Origin: a virus | DNA: 22,903 bases | Reading direction: 5' to 3' (one strand) | Virus record (IMG/VR): IMGVR_UViG_3300043436_001613 | Coordinates: 1-22,903 of that record | Shown here: in pieces, positions 7,722-14,654 of the stretch | How the letters are laid out: every line of letters starts with the position of its first letter | Numbering within the stretch: position 1 is the first letter of the stretch | Position numbers and translations under genes: made by a program | The notes under the pieces: model-generated | What the model was told of the DNA's origin: nothing | Database searches by the model: none | Seen by the model: the letters and a program-made list of their open reading frames with translations, nothing else

Positions 7722-7819
7722 GTTGATTTCTTTTCAGGTGATGCAAGTGCTCGAATGAGCGCAATTGTTACGATCGGGTCACGCCCGATTACGATTGTGG
7801 GGGTGCGCCATGGTGTCAT
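7685..7819 (-). CDS. Hidden 44-residue basic protein
   Basis: This frame starts with an ATG at 7819 that overlaps the stop of the upstream gene as ATGA and ends with TAA at 7685, overlapping the start of the HTH gene by 37 nt. It encodes MTPWRTPTIVIGRDPIVTIA followed by LIRALASPEKKSTW and a tryptophan-rich tail. Without it there would be a 94-nt gap in an otherwise gapless operon, and the GRDPIVTIALIRAL stretch looks like real protein sequence. No family is recognised. The overlap with the next gene and the short length keep confidence moderate. Confidence 0.55.
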   Translation of the reverse strand: MTPWRTPTIVIGRDPIVTIALIRALASPEKKSTWKKIWNWLAER

Positions 7820-8223
7820 GATAATTCCTCCATGATGTCGGCTGCGGTTTTGATTGCCGATGTCCCGGGATCGATGATCCTCAGACCAGTTGTAGTTTCC
7901 CCGGTCCGACCTCCGGGTTTGCGGATCCCATCTTGGACAGTCAGCGTGACCTCTTTACCAATCCATTGTTTGGTATCCGCGCCGAATTGCCGGCTGAGGG
8001 ATTTCCGATTGGTGGCGTTCAGGATCATCTGCTTTTGGATTTTCTCAAACCCTACCGCAAACAACAGTTTCTCTTTGCGACCGCCATCCATTGGCACATC
8101 CTCATGTTTGTAAACCCCGGCAATAATGACCTGCTGAGGGCAGATGCCCAACAAATCTTCACTTGCGAGCCATGGGCTGGTTTTCATGCCCGACACTTTA
8201 CCTGTGTATTGTTCTGTTTTCAT
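7816..8223 (-). CDS. Exonuclease-companion protein, possibly OB-fold/ssDNA-binding
   Basis: A 135-residue protein starting MKTEQYTGKVSGMKTSPWLASEDL and containing KLLFAVGFEKIQKQMILNATNRKSL, DTKQWIGKEVTLTVQDGIR and GLRI. The GFE...LNxTNxKxL...WIGKEVTL order is a pattern I know from uncharacterised phage proteins found beside RecE/RecT-type genes; a beta-barrel, ssDNA-binding role is plausible but unproven. The ATG at 8223 lies two nucleotides after the exonuclease stop (TAACATG), so the two are certainly co-translated. An upstream alternative start (8259) would lie inside the exonuclease and is less likely. Confidence 0.78.
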   Translation of the reverse strand: MKTEQYTGKVSGMKTSPWLASEDLLGICPQQVIIAGVYKHEDVPMDGGRKEKLLFAVGFEKIQKQMILNATNRKSLSRQFGADTKQWIGKEVTLTVQDGIRKPGGRTGETTTGLRIIDPGTSAIKTAADIMEELS

Positions 8224-8224
8224 G

Positions 8225-9025
8225 TTATTCGATTTCGATTTCCCAATGCGGGAGTTCAATTTGGTTTATGGTTGTTGGATACCCGGGCCATTCGCCGGAC
8301 TGCGTGCATTCAAGATAGGTGTCGAGATTGCGTTTATATGCCTCCCGCCCGGCTAAAAGCGAATCTGGGCTGATCATATGGCATGCGACCAGATGCGGGG
8401 CTGACGATTCAACCGCGATAAATACCATGGGCCTTTCTTCCATGCCGCCCATGCCATCGCCGTAAAATGCAGCTTGGACATGGTAACGGTATTTGGCTAC
8501 CGATCGCGCAAACCCCGGCCCGGCATCCTGCGTTGTCTTCAGGTCGATCAGCATGCCATTGCCCAAGATCGCATCCGGGCGGCAACGGCACTCGACGCCA
8601 GTTGCCGGATCAGTCCAGAACGTGGACACCTCGACGCTTTCGATTTGATCAAGCAACTTGCGAGCGATCGGGTGCGCCATGACCGCATCCCGGATGGAGA
8701 TGATCCGGGTGTGCTCATCATTGGTAAGCAGTTCCTGATCCGGGTGGTTGGCTTGGAATTCCTCCCAGCGCAACTTCCCATCTTTAGTGCGCCGATCCAA
8801 TGTCGGCATGACGACACACTCAGAATTAAACCTATCCGGCTCGAGTGTAGCCAGATGGGTGAGTGTGCCGATCCGCATTGCTGGGGTTGCATCCTGCGGG
8901 TTGGTTTGCGCCCATCGGTAATGGGCCGGGCTGCGGTTGATGAGGTCAAGGCCGGATTTCGATATGCTCGGATGAGCGTGGTATTCAGCGTTGGTCATAT
9001 TTTTGGTAGGGGTTGAATGAGTCAT
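8225..9025 (-). CDS. RecE-type PD-(D/E)XK exonuclease (DUF3799-like)
   Basis: A 266-residue protein with the typical phage exonuclease VIII-like order: YHAHPSISKSGLDLINRSPAHY (15-36), GTLTHLATLEP (53-63), Glu132 in VEVSTFW, CRCRPDAI (146-153, Asp151), IDLKTT (160-165, the D-x-K pair) and the YRYHVQAAFYGDGM helix (179-192, Gln184). RecE enzymes degrade one strand of linear dsDNA to give 3' overhangs for annealing. No RecT gene is visible; the next gene may fill that role. The start is uncertain: ATG 9025 gives nine extra residues, while ATG 8998 (MTNAEYHAHP) gives a 14-nt overlap with the upstream gene and is about equally likely. Confidence 0.9.
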   Translation of the reverse strand: MTHSTPTKNMTNAEYHAHPSISKSGLDLINRSPAHYRWAQTNPQDATPAMRIGTLTHLATLEPDRFNSECVVMPTLDRRTKDGKLRWEEFQANHPDQELLTNDEHTRIISIRDAVMAHPIARKLLDQIESVEVSTFWTDPATGVECRCRPDAILGNGMLIDLKTTQDAGPGFARSVAKYRYHVQAAFYGDGMGGMEERPMVFIAVESSAPHLVACHMISPDSLLAGREAYKRNLDTYLECTQSGEWPGYPTTINQIELPHWEIEIE

Positions 9026-9173
9026 AATCTATTTTGTCTTCTTCTGGTTCATAATCACATTGTGAACATGCGATCCATGGTGCGGTGGGGGGTTCCCAAT
9101 AGGATCCCGAATCTCCCATGTCCCACTCGATTTTCCCGCCGCATTTCGGGCAGGGGTCATTTCGTTTAAGCAT
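8985..9173 (-). CDS. Small zinc-ribbon protein
   Basis: A 62-residue protein with CPKCGGKIEWDMGDSGSYWE (8-27) and CSQCDYEPEED (36-46): two CxxC knuckles about 25 residues apart, then an acidic C-terminal tail. The shape is like the Lar/zinc-ribbon phage proteins elsewhere in the window but lacks the WN signature. The ATG at 9173 follows AAAGGATCCTC, a Shine-Dalgarno-like AAGGA inside the end of the upstream gene. Confidence 0.7.
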   Translation of the reverse strand: MLKRNDPCPKCGGKIEWDMGDSGSYWEPPTAPWIACSQCDYEPEEDKIDYDSFNPYQKYDQR

Positions 9174-9396
9174 GAGGATCCTTTATTTCCTTTCTGGTTT
9201 GTTTGAGGACTTTTGCGACTCGGTCACGATCGATCTGCAATGGATAGTTCCCCGCCCAGATGATCGCGTATTTTCCTAGGTGGCCTGAAGCTCGGCTGCA
9301 TATTCTGACTCGCTCCGCTCCGTATGACATGGTTTCAGTCTCTATGATGTAGCTATACCCCCATTCATCGGCTTTTCTGATTAGTTTGGGTGGCAT
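9166..9396 (-). CDS. Unrecognised 76-residue early protein
   Basis: The protein begins MPPKLIRKADEWGYSYIIETE and ends TRKEIKDPHA; it is mixed alpha/beta with a basic C-terminal helix (DRDRVAKVLKQTRKEIK). No family is recognised. The frame extends to 9447, but the ATG at 9396 is preceded by AAGAAC and lies four nucleotides after the TAA of the 35-residue membrane protein, matching the AACATG start context of this operon, so I prefer it. Confidence 0.65.
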   Translation of the reverse strand: MPPKLIRKADEWGYSYIIETETMSYGAERVRICSRASGHLGKYAIIWAGNYPLQIDRDRVAKVLKQTRKEIKDPHA

Positions 9397-9400
9397 GTTC

Positions 9401-9508
9401 TTAGTGGGTGAGATAATGCAGCGCGATGATTGCTCCGATGAATGCAAATCCGGTCAGGGCGGCAAGGCATGCGCCTAGCCAAAGCGGTGGTTCTGGTGGG
9501 AGTTTCAT
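9401..9508 (-). CDS. 35-residue single-span membrane protein
   Basis: The ATG at 9508, preceded by ACCAGAACCAAC, opens a frame to TAA at 9401. The product has a short polar start (MKLPPEPP), then one hydrophobic helix of about 22 residues (LWLGACLAALTGFAFIGAII continuing to AL) and ends HYLTH. That is a convincing single transmembrane segment, probably in the inner membrane. The spacing to the next gene (4 nt) fits the operon. Small membrane proteins early in phage infection often act on host membranes or block superinfection, but nothing here shows which. It is far from the usual position of a holin. Confidence 0.6.
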   Translation of the reverse strand: MKLPPEPPLWLGACLAALTGFAFIGAIIALHYLTH

Positions 9509-9509
9509 G

Positions 9510-9523
9510 TTGGTTCTGGTTGG
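9510..9523 (-). repeat. Leader repeat, copy 2
   Basis: CCAACCAGAACCAA (read on the minus strand) lies immediately before the ATG of the 35-residue membrane protein gene. The identical 14-mer occurs at 9701-9714 before the preceding gene. It forms a CA-rich, G-poor and therefore unstructured leader, which may replace a Shine-Dalgarno site. Confidence 0.6.
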
Positions 9524-9554
9524 TTGAGCCGGGGATGGAACCCGGCGGGGTTGG

Positions 9555-9695
9555 TTAGATCATTTCAATTCTGCCGTTGCGATAAACGCGCACCATTCCA
9601 AATGCAGCATCGATGTCGATGGATAAGATTGCTTTGTCGTTGAACATAAATTCAGCGATGTTGCGGATTTGGTCGAGTGTGGATGGTTTGTTCAT
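9555..9695 (-). CDS. 46-residue first gene of the leftward operon
   Basis: ATG at 9695 to TAA at 9555 encodes MNKPSTLDQIRNIAEFMFND, then KAILSIDIDAAFGMVRVYRN and a short GRIEMI tail. It looks like a compact helix plus beta-hairpin; no family is recognised. Support comes from the start context (ACCAACCAACATG), which shares a 14-bp motif with the leader of the next gene, and from natural-looking composition. It would be the first gene transcribed leftward from the divergent control region. Confidence 0.58.
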   Translation of the reverse strand: MNKPSTLDQIRNIAEFMFNDKAILSIDIDAAFGMVRVYRNGRIEMI

Positions 9696-9698
9696 GTT

Positions 9699-9726
9699 GG
9701 TTGGTTCTGGTTGGGTTGGGGTTGGG
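9699..9726 (+). other. G-quadruplex-prone GT tract / leader repeat copy 1
   Basis: The plus strand contains GGTTGGTTCTGGTTGG at 9699-9714, continuing with GGG, GGGG and GGG runs separated by TT. This satisfies two-tetrad quadruplex rules with very short loops and nearly satisfies three-tetrad rules. The plus strand is the template for the leftward transcript. The complementary strand forms the CA-rich leader in front of the first leftward gene and includes the 14-mer repeat at 9701-9714. Confidence 0.5.
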
Positions 9727-9727
9727 T

Positions 9728-10168
<441 letters not shown>

Positions 10169-10351
10169 GTGGCACATATACGCCCAACCCCTTACGCATT
10201 ACGGCTCATTGCAAAAGCCGATGTGGCGAATGTGTCACGATACTCCACCCCTCACAAGATACGCCCACTCAAACCAAAACCGATGCAATCCATCCCCGGT
10301 CTTGCATCATCCGCATTCCAAGCAATCCAGAAACAGACTGAAGGACGATAA
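10169..10351 (+). CDS. Possible 60-residue leader protein of the late operon
   Basis: A GTG at 10169 opens a frame ending at TAA 10349-10351, which overlaps the start of the MuF gene as TAATG. The product is basic and proline-rich (start MAHIRPTPYALRLIAKADVA, end AFQAIQKQTEGR). The coupled stop/start supports it, and it would fill an otherwise empty stretch; but the start is GTG with no Shine-Dalgarno site, no family is recognised and a second frame is also open here. It may be untranslated leader instead. Confidence 0.35.
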   Translation: MAHIRPTPYALRLIAKADVANVSRYSTPHKIRPLKPKPMQSIPGLASSAFQAIQKQTEGR

Positions 10352-12087
10352 TGCAGACCTACCTCGATGGCTTAAAGTATCTCGCCCGGCGGAAAGTGTT
10401 CCCCGGGCCATTCAACTCGCAGGATTGGGCGTCTGTAGCACCTGCAATCCGCCAAAGGGCATTCTTTAGCTCCACAATCAATTCTGCGCGGGTTCTCCAC
10501 CGGATGCGCTCCATGTTGCTGGATTGGCAGTCCGGGGCCGTAGAAACGATCCTAACGCCATCTGGGGCAACCGAAACCGCATTCAAGGAATCAGGCCTTG
10601 CCAAGTTCCGCGAGAAGGCATCTGAATTGCTCATCAGCGAGGGGCTGGCAACACCCTCCGACTTTAAGAATGAATCGATCCAGAATGTAATCAGCGCATC
10701 CCGGCTTAAATTGATCTTCAACACCAATACCGCCCAAGCCCAAGATTTTGCCATCTACCAATCCCGGGTTGCCGATCCAGTCAGGATCAATCGTTTCCCA
10801 GCCGCTGAATTCGTCCGCACACCGGGGGCAAGGGTTCCCCGGACGCTCCATGTTGCCAACGAGGGCGCTGTGCGGCGCTATGATGACCTTGATTTCTGGC
10901 TTGCTCAAAACTCCGCTGACATCGGCGGGTTCGGCGTTCCATGGGGGCCATGGGGATTCAACAGCTTCATGACCACATTCCCAGTGAGCCGCGCCCGGGC
11001 AGAGAAGCTGGGACTGGTCAAGCCCGGCGAAAAGGTCATGCCTCCCGACCTTACTCAATTCGGCGTAACCTTACCCGCTCGATTAAACAAAGGAGTGACT
11101 GCTGATGTGGATGACATCACGCCGGAGATCAAGCAGCAGGCGATCAACACGATTACATCCAGACTTGGCCCACAGGCTGTCAGGCCGGATGGTAAGTTGA
11201 CGCTAGAGGCACTTCAGGCACTGAGGGGTGGCGGGGCATTGCCTCCGGCTGCCGCTCCGGCTCCTGTTCCGGTTGTTGCTAGGACTAGGTCATTCGATGA
11301 TGTGATTAAAAAACTGAACAAATCAATTACCCCTGAGGTTGAGGAAATTATTTTCAGATATGAGAAGGCAGCCAATAATAAGACCCGGCTTCACAAGGAG
11401 ATGTTAGATCACATGGTCAACAATAGAGAAAAAGAAAGACTGGAAACTAGGGATAAATGGTATGAATCTATAGAACAATTAAATAAACTTCGACCGCAAT
11501 ATCAAATTCAAGTAGATAAGCTAAGGGATGCTGTAAGCATACCAGTTTCGGATAGGGGTGATTTAAAGTGGAGCACTAATAGCATGGAGTCTAAGTATTG
11601 GGCCGCCAATGGGTCTAAGTTAGAGGAGGGAATTGAAATAGTTAAGAGATATACATCTAAGAATGCTTTGGTTGATGTAAGAGTCGCTAGATACAATGAT
11701 CGTGAATATCAAAGCGGCGGGGTCATCTATATAAGCGCAGGCACAAGCCCATCTACTGTAGCGCATGAAATTACTCATGCAATCGAGATAGCAAATAAGG
11801 ATGTTTTGCAGAAGTCTAATGCGTTCCTAAAGAAGAGGGCGAATGGGCAAAAGTTAAAATCGCTAAAGAAACTCACTGGTATCGGGTATAAGAGATATGA
11901 GATGGCATATGAAGATGAGTGGGAAAAACGAGGCGGCAATGTCTATTCAGGGAAATACTACAATGATGCAGCTACAGAAATCCTAACCATGGGCATCGAG
12001 AGACTCCATGCTGACCCCCTGAAATTCTATCGATCCGATCCAGACTACTTTGAGTTTGTGGTTAAGACATTACAGGAATTGCCATGA
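10351..12087 (+). CDS. MuF-like minor head protein fused to a zincin-like metallopeptidase domain
   Basis: A 578-residue protein. Residues about 40-230 match the MuF/SPP1 gp7 minor head fold: RLKLIFNTNTAQAQDFAIYQ (118-137), FPAAEFVRTPGARVPR (149-164), WGPWGFNS (198-205). A linker rich in Ala/Pro (about 293-312) leads to a C-terminal module with VAHEITHAIE (470-479; HExxH, His472, Glu473, His476) and a likely third zinc ligand in ATEILTMG (Glu543), followed by DPLKFYRSDPDYFEFV. MuF proteins sit inside the capsid near the portal and can be ejected into the cell. The C-terminal half is clearly AT-richer than the first half. The peptidase may process virion proteins or act as a polymorphic-toxin tip. 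The start follows GAAGGACGATA, a real Shine-Dalgarno site. Confidence 0.88.
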   Translation: MQTYLDGLKYLARRKVFPGPFNSQDWASVAPAIRQRAFFSSTINSARVLHRMRSMLLDWQSGAVETILTPSGATETAFKESGLAKFREKASELLISEGLATPSDFKNESIQNVISASRLKLIFNTNTAQAQDFAIYQSRVADPVRINRFPAAEFVRTPGARVPRTLHVANEGAVRRYDDLDFWLAQNSADIGGFGVPWGPWGFNSFMTTFPVSRARAEKLGLVKPGEKVMPPDLTQFGVTLPARLNKGVTADVDDITPEIKQQAINTITSRLGPQAVRPDGKLTLEALQALRGGGALPPAAAPAPVPVVARTRSFDDVIKKLNKSITPEVEEIIFRYEKAANNKTRLHKEMLDHMVNNREKERLETRDKWYESIEQLNKLRPQYQIQVDKLRDAVSIPVSDRGDLKWSTNSMESKYWAANGSKLEEGIEIVKRYTSKNALVDVRVARYNDREYQSGGVIYISAGTSPSTVAHEITHAIEIANKDVLQKSNAFLKKRANGQKLKSLKKLTGIGYKRYEMAYEDEWEKRGGNVYSGKYYNDAATEILTMGIERLHADPLKFYRSDPDYFEFVVKTLQELP

Positions 12088-12368
12088 TAGCACCGGACAT
12101 GCAAATCGTTGAATTCAGCCTACTAGGGGTTACTTATCTCTATGAAGGTAGCAAGCCGCCAGTCATTATTACGGACGGCATTGAGAGAACGCCAATAGCT
12201 GAGCAGCTTAACGAGATACTAGCCAGATCAGTTACCCAGCATATCCCCGCTGACGAGCAAATTAGATCGGCATTAAATCAGATAGGGATTCCGGCATCCG
12301 CTAAGTTCAAAATACAATATGCCAGCGATCAGCCTGATGATAACTTGCCTGATGGCGCAATCTACTAG
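12084..12368 (+). CDS. Small acidic partner ORF of the MuF-peptidase gene (possible immunity/regulator)
   Basis: A 94-residue acidic protein (MIAPDMQIVEFSLLGVTYLY at the start, DQPDDNLPDGAIY at the end) whose ATG overlaps the MuF stop as ATGA. It shares the lower G+C of the preceding peptidase-encoding half, while the following ParB-like gene returns to normal composition, so the two probably moved as one block. No family is recognised. Polymorphic toxin genes are commonly followed by a coupled small immunity gene, so an inhibitor of the peptidase is the most attractive guess. A structural chaperone is the alternative. Confidence 0.75.
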   Translation: MIAPDMQIVEFSLLGVTYLYEGSKPPVIITDGIERTPIAEQLNEILARSVTQHIPADEQIRSALNQIGIPASAKFKIQYASDQPDDNLPDGAIY

Positions 12369-12387
12369 CCCATAACACTTCCCACCT

Positions 12388-12882
12388 ATGAAAATAGAAT
12401 CGATAAAACTAGAGAAGCTAATCCCGTATGGAAAAAATTCAAGAACGCACGATGATTTTCAAATCCAGCAGATCGCTGCATCAATCCGGGAATTCGGTTT
12501 CACCAATCCTGTGCTGATCGATTCCGAGGATGGTATCATCGCTGGTCATGGCCGGGTCATGGCTGCGCGGAAGTTAGGGCTGACTGAGGTTCCCTGCATC
12601 CGGCTGGGGCATTTGACCGAGACGCAGAAAAGGGCGTACATCATTGCTGACAACAAGCTGGCGTTGAATTCTGGTTGGGATGAGGAAATGCTTGGGCTGG
12701 AATTGGCTGATCTGCGCGAGGCTGATTTCGATCTGGATCTGATCGGGTTTGATGCCGGGGAGATTGAGGCTGCGCTTAATCCGGCTGAACCTATCCAGTC
12801 TGATAGTGATGATGGCGATAAGATCCAAGATGTTAAGGAACCGATCGAGTGTCCGCATTGTCACATGCACTTTGCCCCATGA
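12388..12882 (+). CDS. ParB/Srx-like nuclease-domain protein with C-terminal zinc knuckle
   Basis: A 164-residue protein with the ParB N-terminal fold: LIPYGKNSRTHDDFQIQQIA (11-30), SIREFGFTNPVLID (32-45), IAGHGRVMAARKLG (51-64) and RAYIIADNKLAL. The C-terminus carries an acidic linker and a CPHC knuckle (155-158) followed by HMHF. In phages this domain is often fused to a DNA methyltransferase; here no methylase follows. Phage ParB-like proteins next to terminase genes may nick or bind DNA during packaging or counter host restriction; the role is not established. It begins 19 nt after the previous stop, without a Shine-Dalgarno site. Confidence 0.88.
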   Translation: MKIESIKLEKLIPYGKNSRTHDDFQIQQIAASIREFGFTNPVLIDSEDGIIAGHGRVMAARKLGLTEVPCIRLGHLTETQKRAYIIADNKLALNSGWDEEMLGLELADLREADFDLDLIGFDAGEIEAALNPAEPIQSDSDDGDKIQDVKEPIECPHCHMHFAP

Positions 12883-13250
12883 ACCCACACGAACCGACAG
12901 ACGAAAATAGACGCCTGATCTCTACCCTGTGTGGCATCGGGGTTCCGCAGAAAATGATCGCTGCTCAAATCGGCATCGATGAAAAGACGCTGAAGAAGTA
13001 TTATGATGATGATATGAGCAAAGGCAGGGCAAAGGCAACCAGTCAAATCGCCAAGCGCTTGTATGACATTGCAATGAGCGATTCCAAGGAAGCCCTGACT
13101 GCTTGTATCTTTTGGCTTAAATGCCGGGCCAACTGGTCAACGCTTGATGGCCCAGAGGTACAGGTGAATGTTCAGAATAACTCAATCGTCCATTCCGATG
13201 ATGGAGAGATAAAGGAATTCAAGAAACGTTGGAACGCAATCGATGTCTGA
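12879..13250 (+). CDS. Terminase small subunit (TerS)
   Basis: A 123-residue protein with an N-terminal helix-turn-helix: RRLISTLCGIGVPQKMIAAQ (residues 11-30), then IGIDEKTLKKYY, as in small terminase subunits that recognise phage DNA for packaging. The rest is helical (ATSQIAKRLYDIAMS, ACIFWLKCRANW) and matches the TerS pattern seen before large terminase genes. The ATG at 12879 overlaps the ParB stop as ATGA; a GTG further upstream (12849) is less likely. It overlaps TerL by 8 nt, as is usual for terminase pairs. Confidence 0.85.
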   Translation: MNPHEPTDENRRLISTLCGIGVPQKMIAAQIGIDEKTLKKYYDDDMSKGRAKATSQIAKRLYDIAMSDSKEALTACIFWLKCRANWSTLDGPEVQVNVQNNSIVHSDDGEIKEFKKRWNAIDV

Positions 13251-14607
13251 TATCAAACCCGATCTTGATCTTGGCCCGTTCGCGTTCGGTGTCCTTGGGC
13301 TGCGTCCGTATGACTGGCAGATCAAGGCATTCAAGGGGATCAATGATCATCCTCGCACATCCCTAGTCGCCGCGAATGGATCCGGCAAGACCGCTGCCGT
13401 GATCGCCCCGGCAATTCTATGGTGGCTAGCAATGTTCCCCAAAGGCCGGATTCCTGTCACATCTGGCTCATGGCGGCAGGTGCTGCTTCAGCTATGGCCC
13501 GCCATGGAGAAATATCGGGGGCATCCATTATTCCAAGGGTGGACATGGAATCAGGCTGAGATCAGAACCCCGGAGGGCGGATGGGCATCGGGATTCTCTA
13601 CTGACAACCCGGGCCGGGCTGAGGGATATCACCGGACAGATGATAGCCCTGTCCTGTATGTGTTGGATGAGGCTAAGACCATTCCAGACGGCATCAAGGC
13701 TGCGGTTGACCGATGCACGACAAACCGGATCCTTGCCGCTTCATCGCCGGGCGCTCCGATGGGGTGGTTCTTCCGCTCGCAGCATGAGGAATCCTCGCAT
13801 TGGTGCAGGGTCAAGGCTAGGTCGGATGAATGCCCCCACATCGACCCGGAGAAGAGAATCCGGGATCTTGAGATTTATGGGGAAAAGCATCCGATCTTTA
13901 GGTCAATGCACCTTGCCGAGTTTGCCGAGGATGTTGATCGCTTGATCCTGACCAGCGATGCGCTGATCGGCGCTGTTGATAACCCACCTGAGCCACATGG
14001 TGATACTGTGGTTGCATTCTGTGACTTTGCCGCCGGGCGGGATGAGAATGTCCTTGCCGTGCGCCGGGGTAACTCCGCCCGGATCGTTAAGGCATGGGCT
14101 GAGAAGGATACCATGCAGGGCGTCCGGCAGTTCATCCGGGCATTTGAGGGTGAACAATTGAAGGCATCACAGATTTGGGGCGATGCTGATGGGTTGGGTA
14201 CTGTCATGATCGATGCGCTTGCCGAGCATGGCTGGCGGATCAACCGATTCCATGGCGGAGCAAGATCGCGTGAGCCGAATGAATATATGAACCTGATTGG
14301 CGAAGTCTGGCATGTAGGATGTCGGGAGATCGCCCGGGGCCGGATCAGGTTGGATGGATTGGATCAGGTGGCATTTAAGCAGTTGACCAGTCGCAAGACC
14401 GAATGGAGTGAGAATGGTAAGCTAAGGGTTGAATCCAAGGAAACCATGAGAGCATCCGGGTTGAAATCTCCCGACCGGGCGGACGCATTGCTTGGCTGCA
14501 TTGTCTGTGGGCCATCGATGCAGGGTATGATGACTGGTGATGATCCGGTTAGGTCGCGCCGATCTGACTTCTCTTCCCCGCGCCGATCAGGGTTCAATGC
14601 TATGTGA
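13243..14607 (+). CDS. Terminase large subunit (TerL)
   Basis: A 454-residue packaging motor and nuclease. ATPase: Walker A AANGSGKT (43-50), Walker B VLYVLDEA (137-144), coupling motif ASSPG (166-170). RNase H-like nuclease: FCDFAAGRDEN (259-269, Asp261), GDADGLG (313-319), and SPDRADALLG near the C-terminus. TerL drives DNA into the procapsid through the portal and cuts the concatemer. Length and motif order are those of a complete protein. It overlaps TerS by 8 nt and lies immediately before the portal gene. Confidence 0.95.
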   Translation: MSDIKPDLDLGPFAFGVLGLRPYDWQIKAFKGINDHPRTSLVAANGSGKTAAVIAPAILWWLAMFPKGRIPVTSGSWRQVLLQLWPAMEKYRGHPLFQGWTWNQAEIRTPEGGWASGFSTDNPGRAEGYHRTDDSPVLYVLDEAKTIPDGIKAAVDRCTTNRILAASSPGAPMGWFFRSQHEESSHWCRVKARSDECPHIDPEKRIRDLEIYGEKHPIFRSMHLAEFAEDVDRLILTSDALIGAVDNPPEPHGDTVVAFCDFAAGRDENVLAVRRGNSARIVKAWAEKDTMQGVRQFIRAFEGEQLKASQIWGDADGLGTVMIDALAEHGWRINRFHGGARSREPNEYMNLIGEVWHVGCREIARGRIRLDGLDQVAFKQLTSRKTEWSENGKLRVESKETMRASGLKSPDRADALLGCIVCGPSMQGMMTGDDPVRSRRSDFSSPRRSGFNAM

Positions 14608-14654
14608 ACTATGGCTTGCAATTTGAGTTTTAATATGTTAATCGGAAACCTCAC

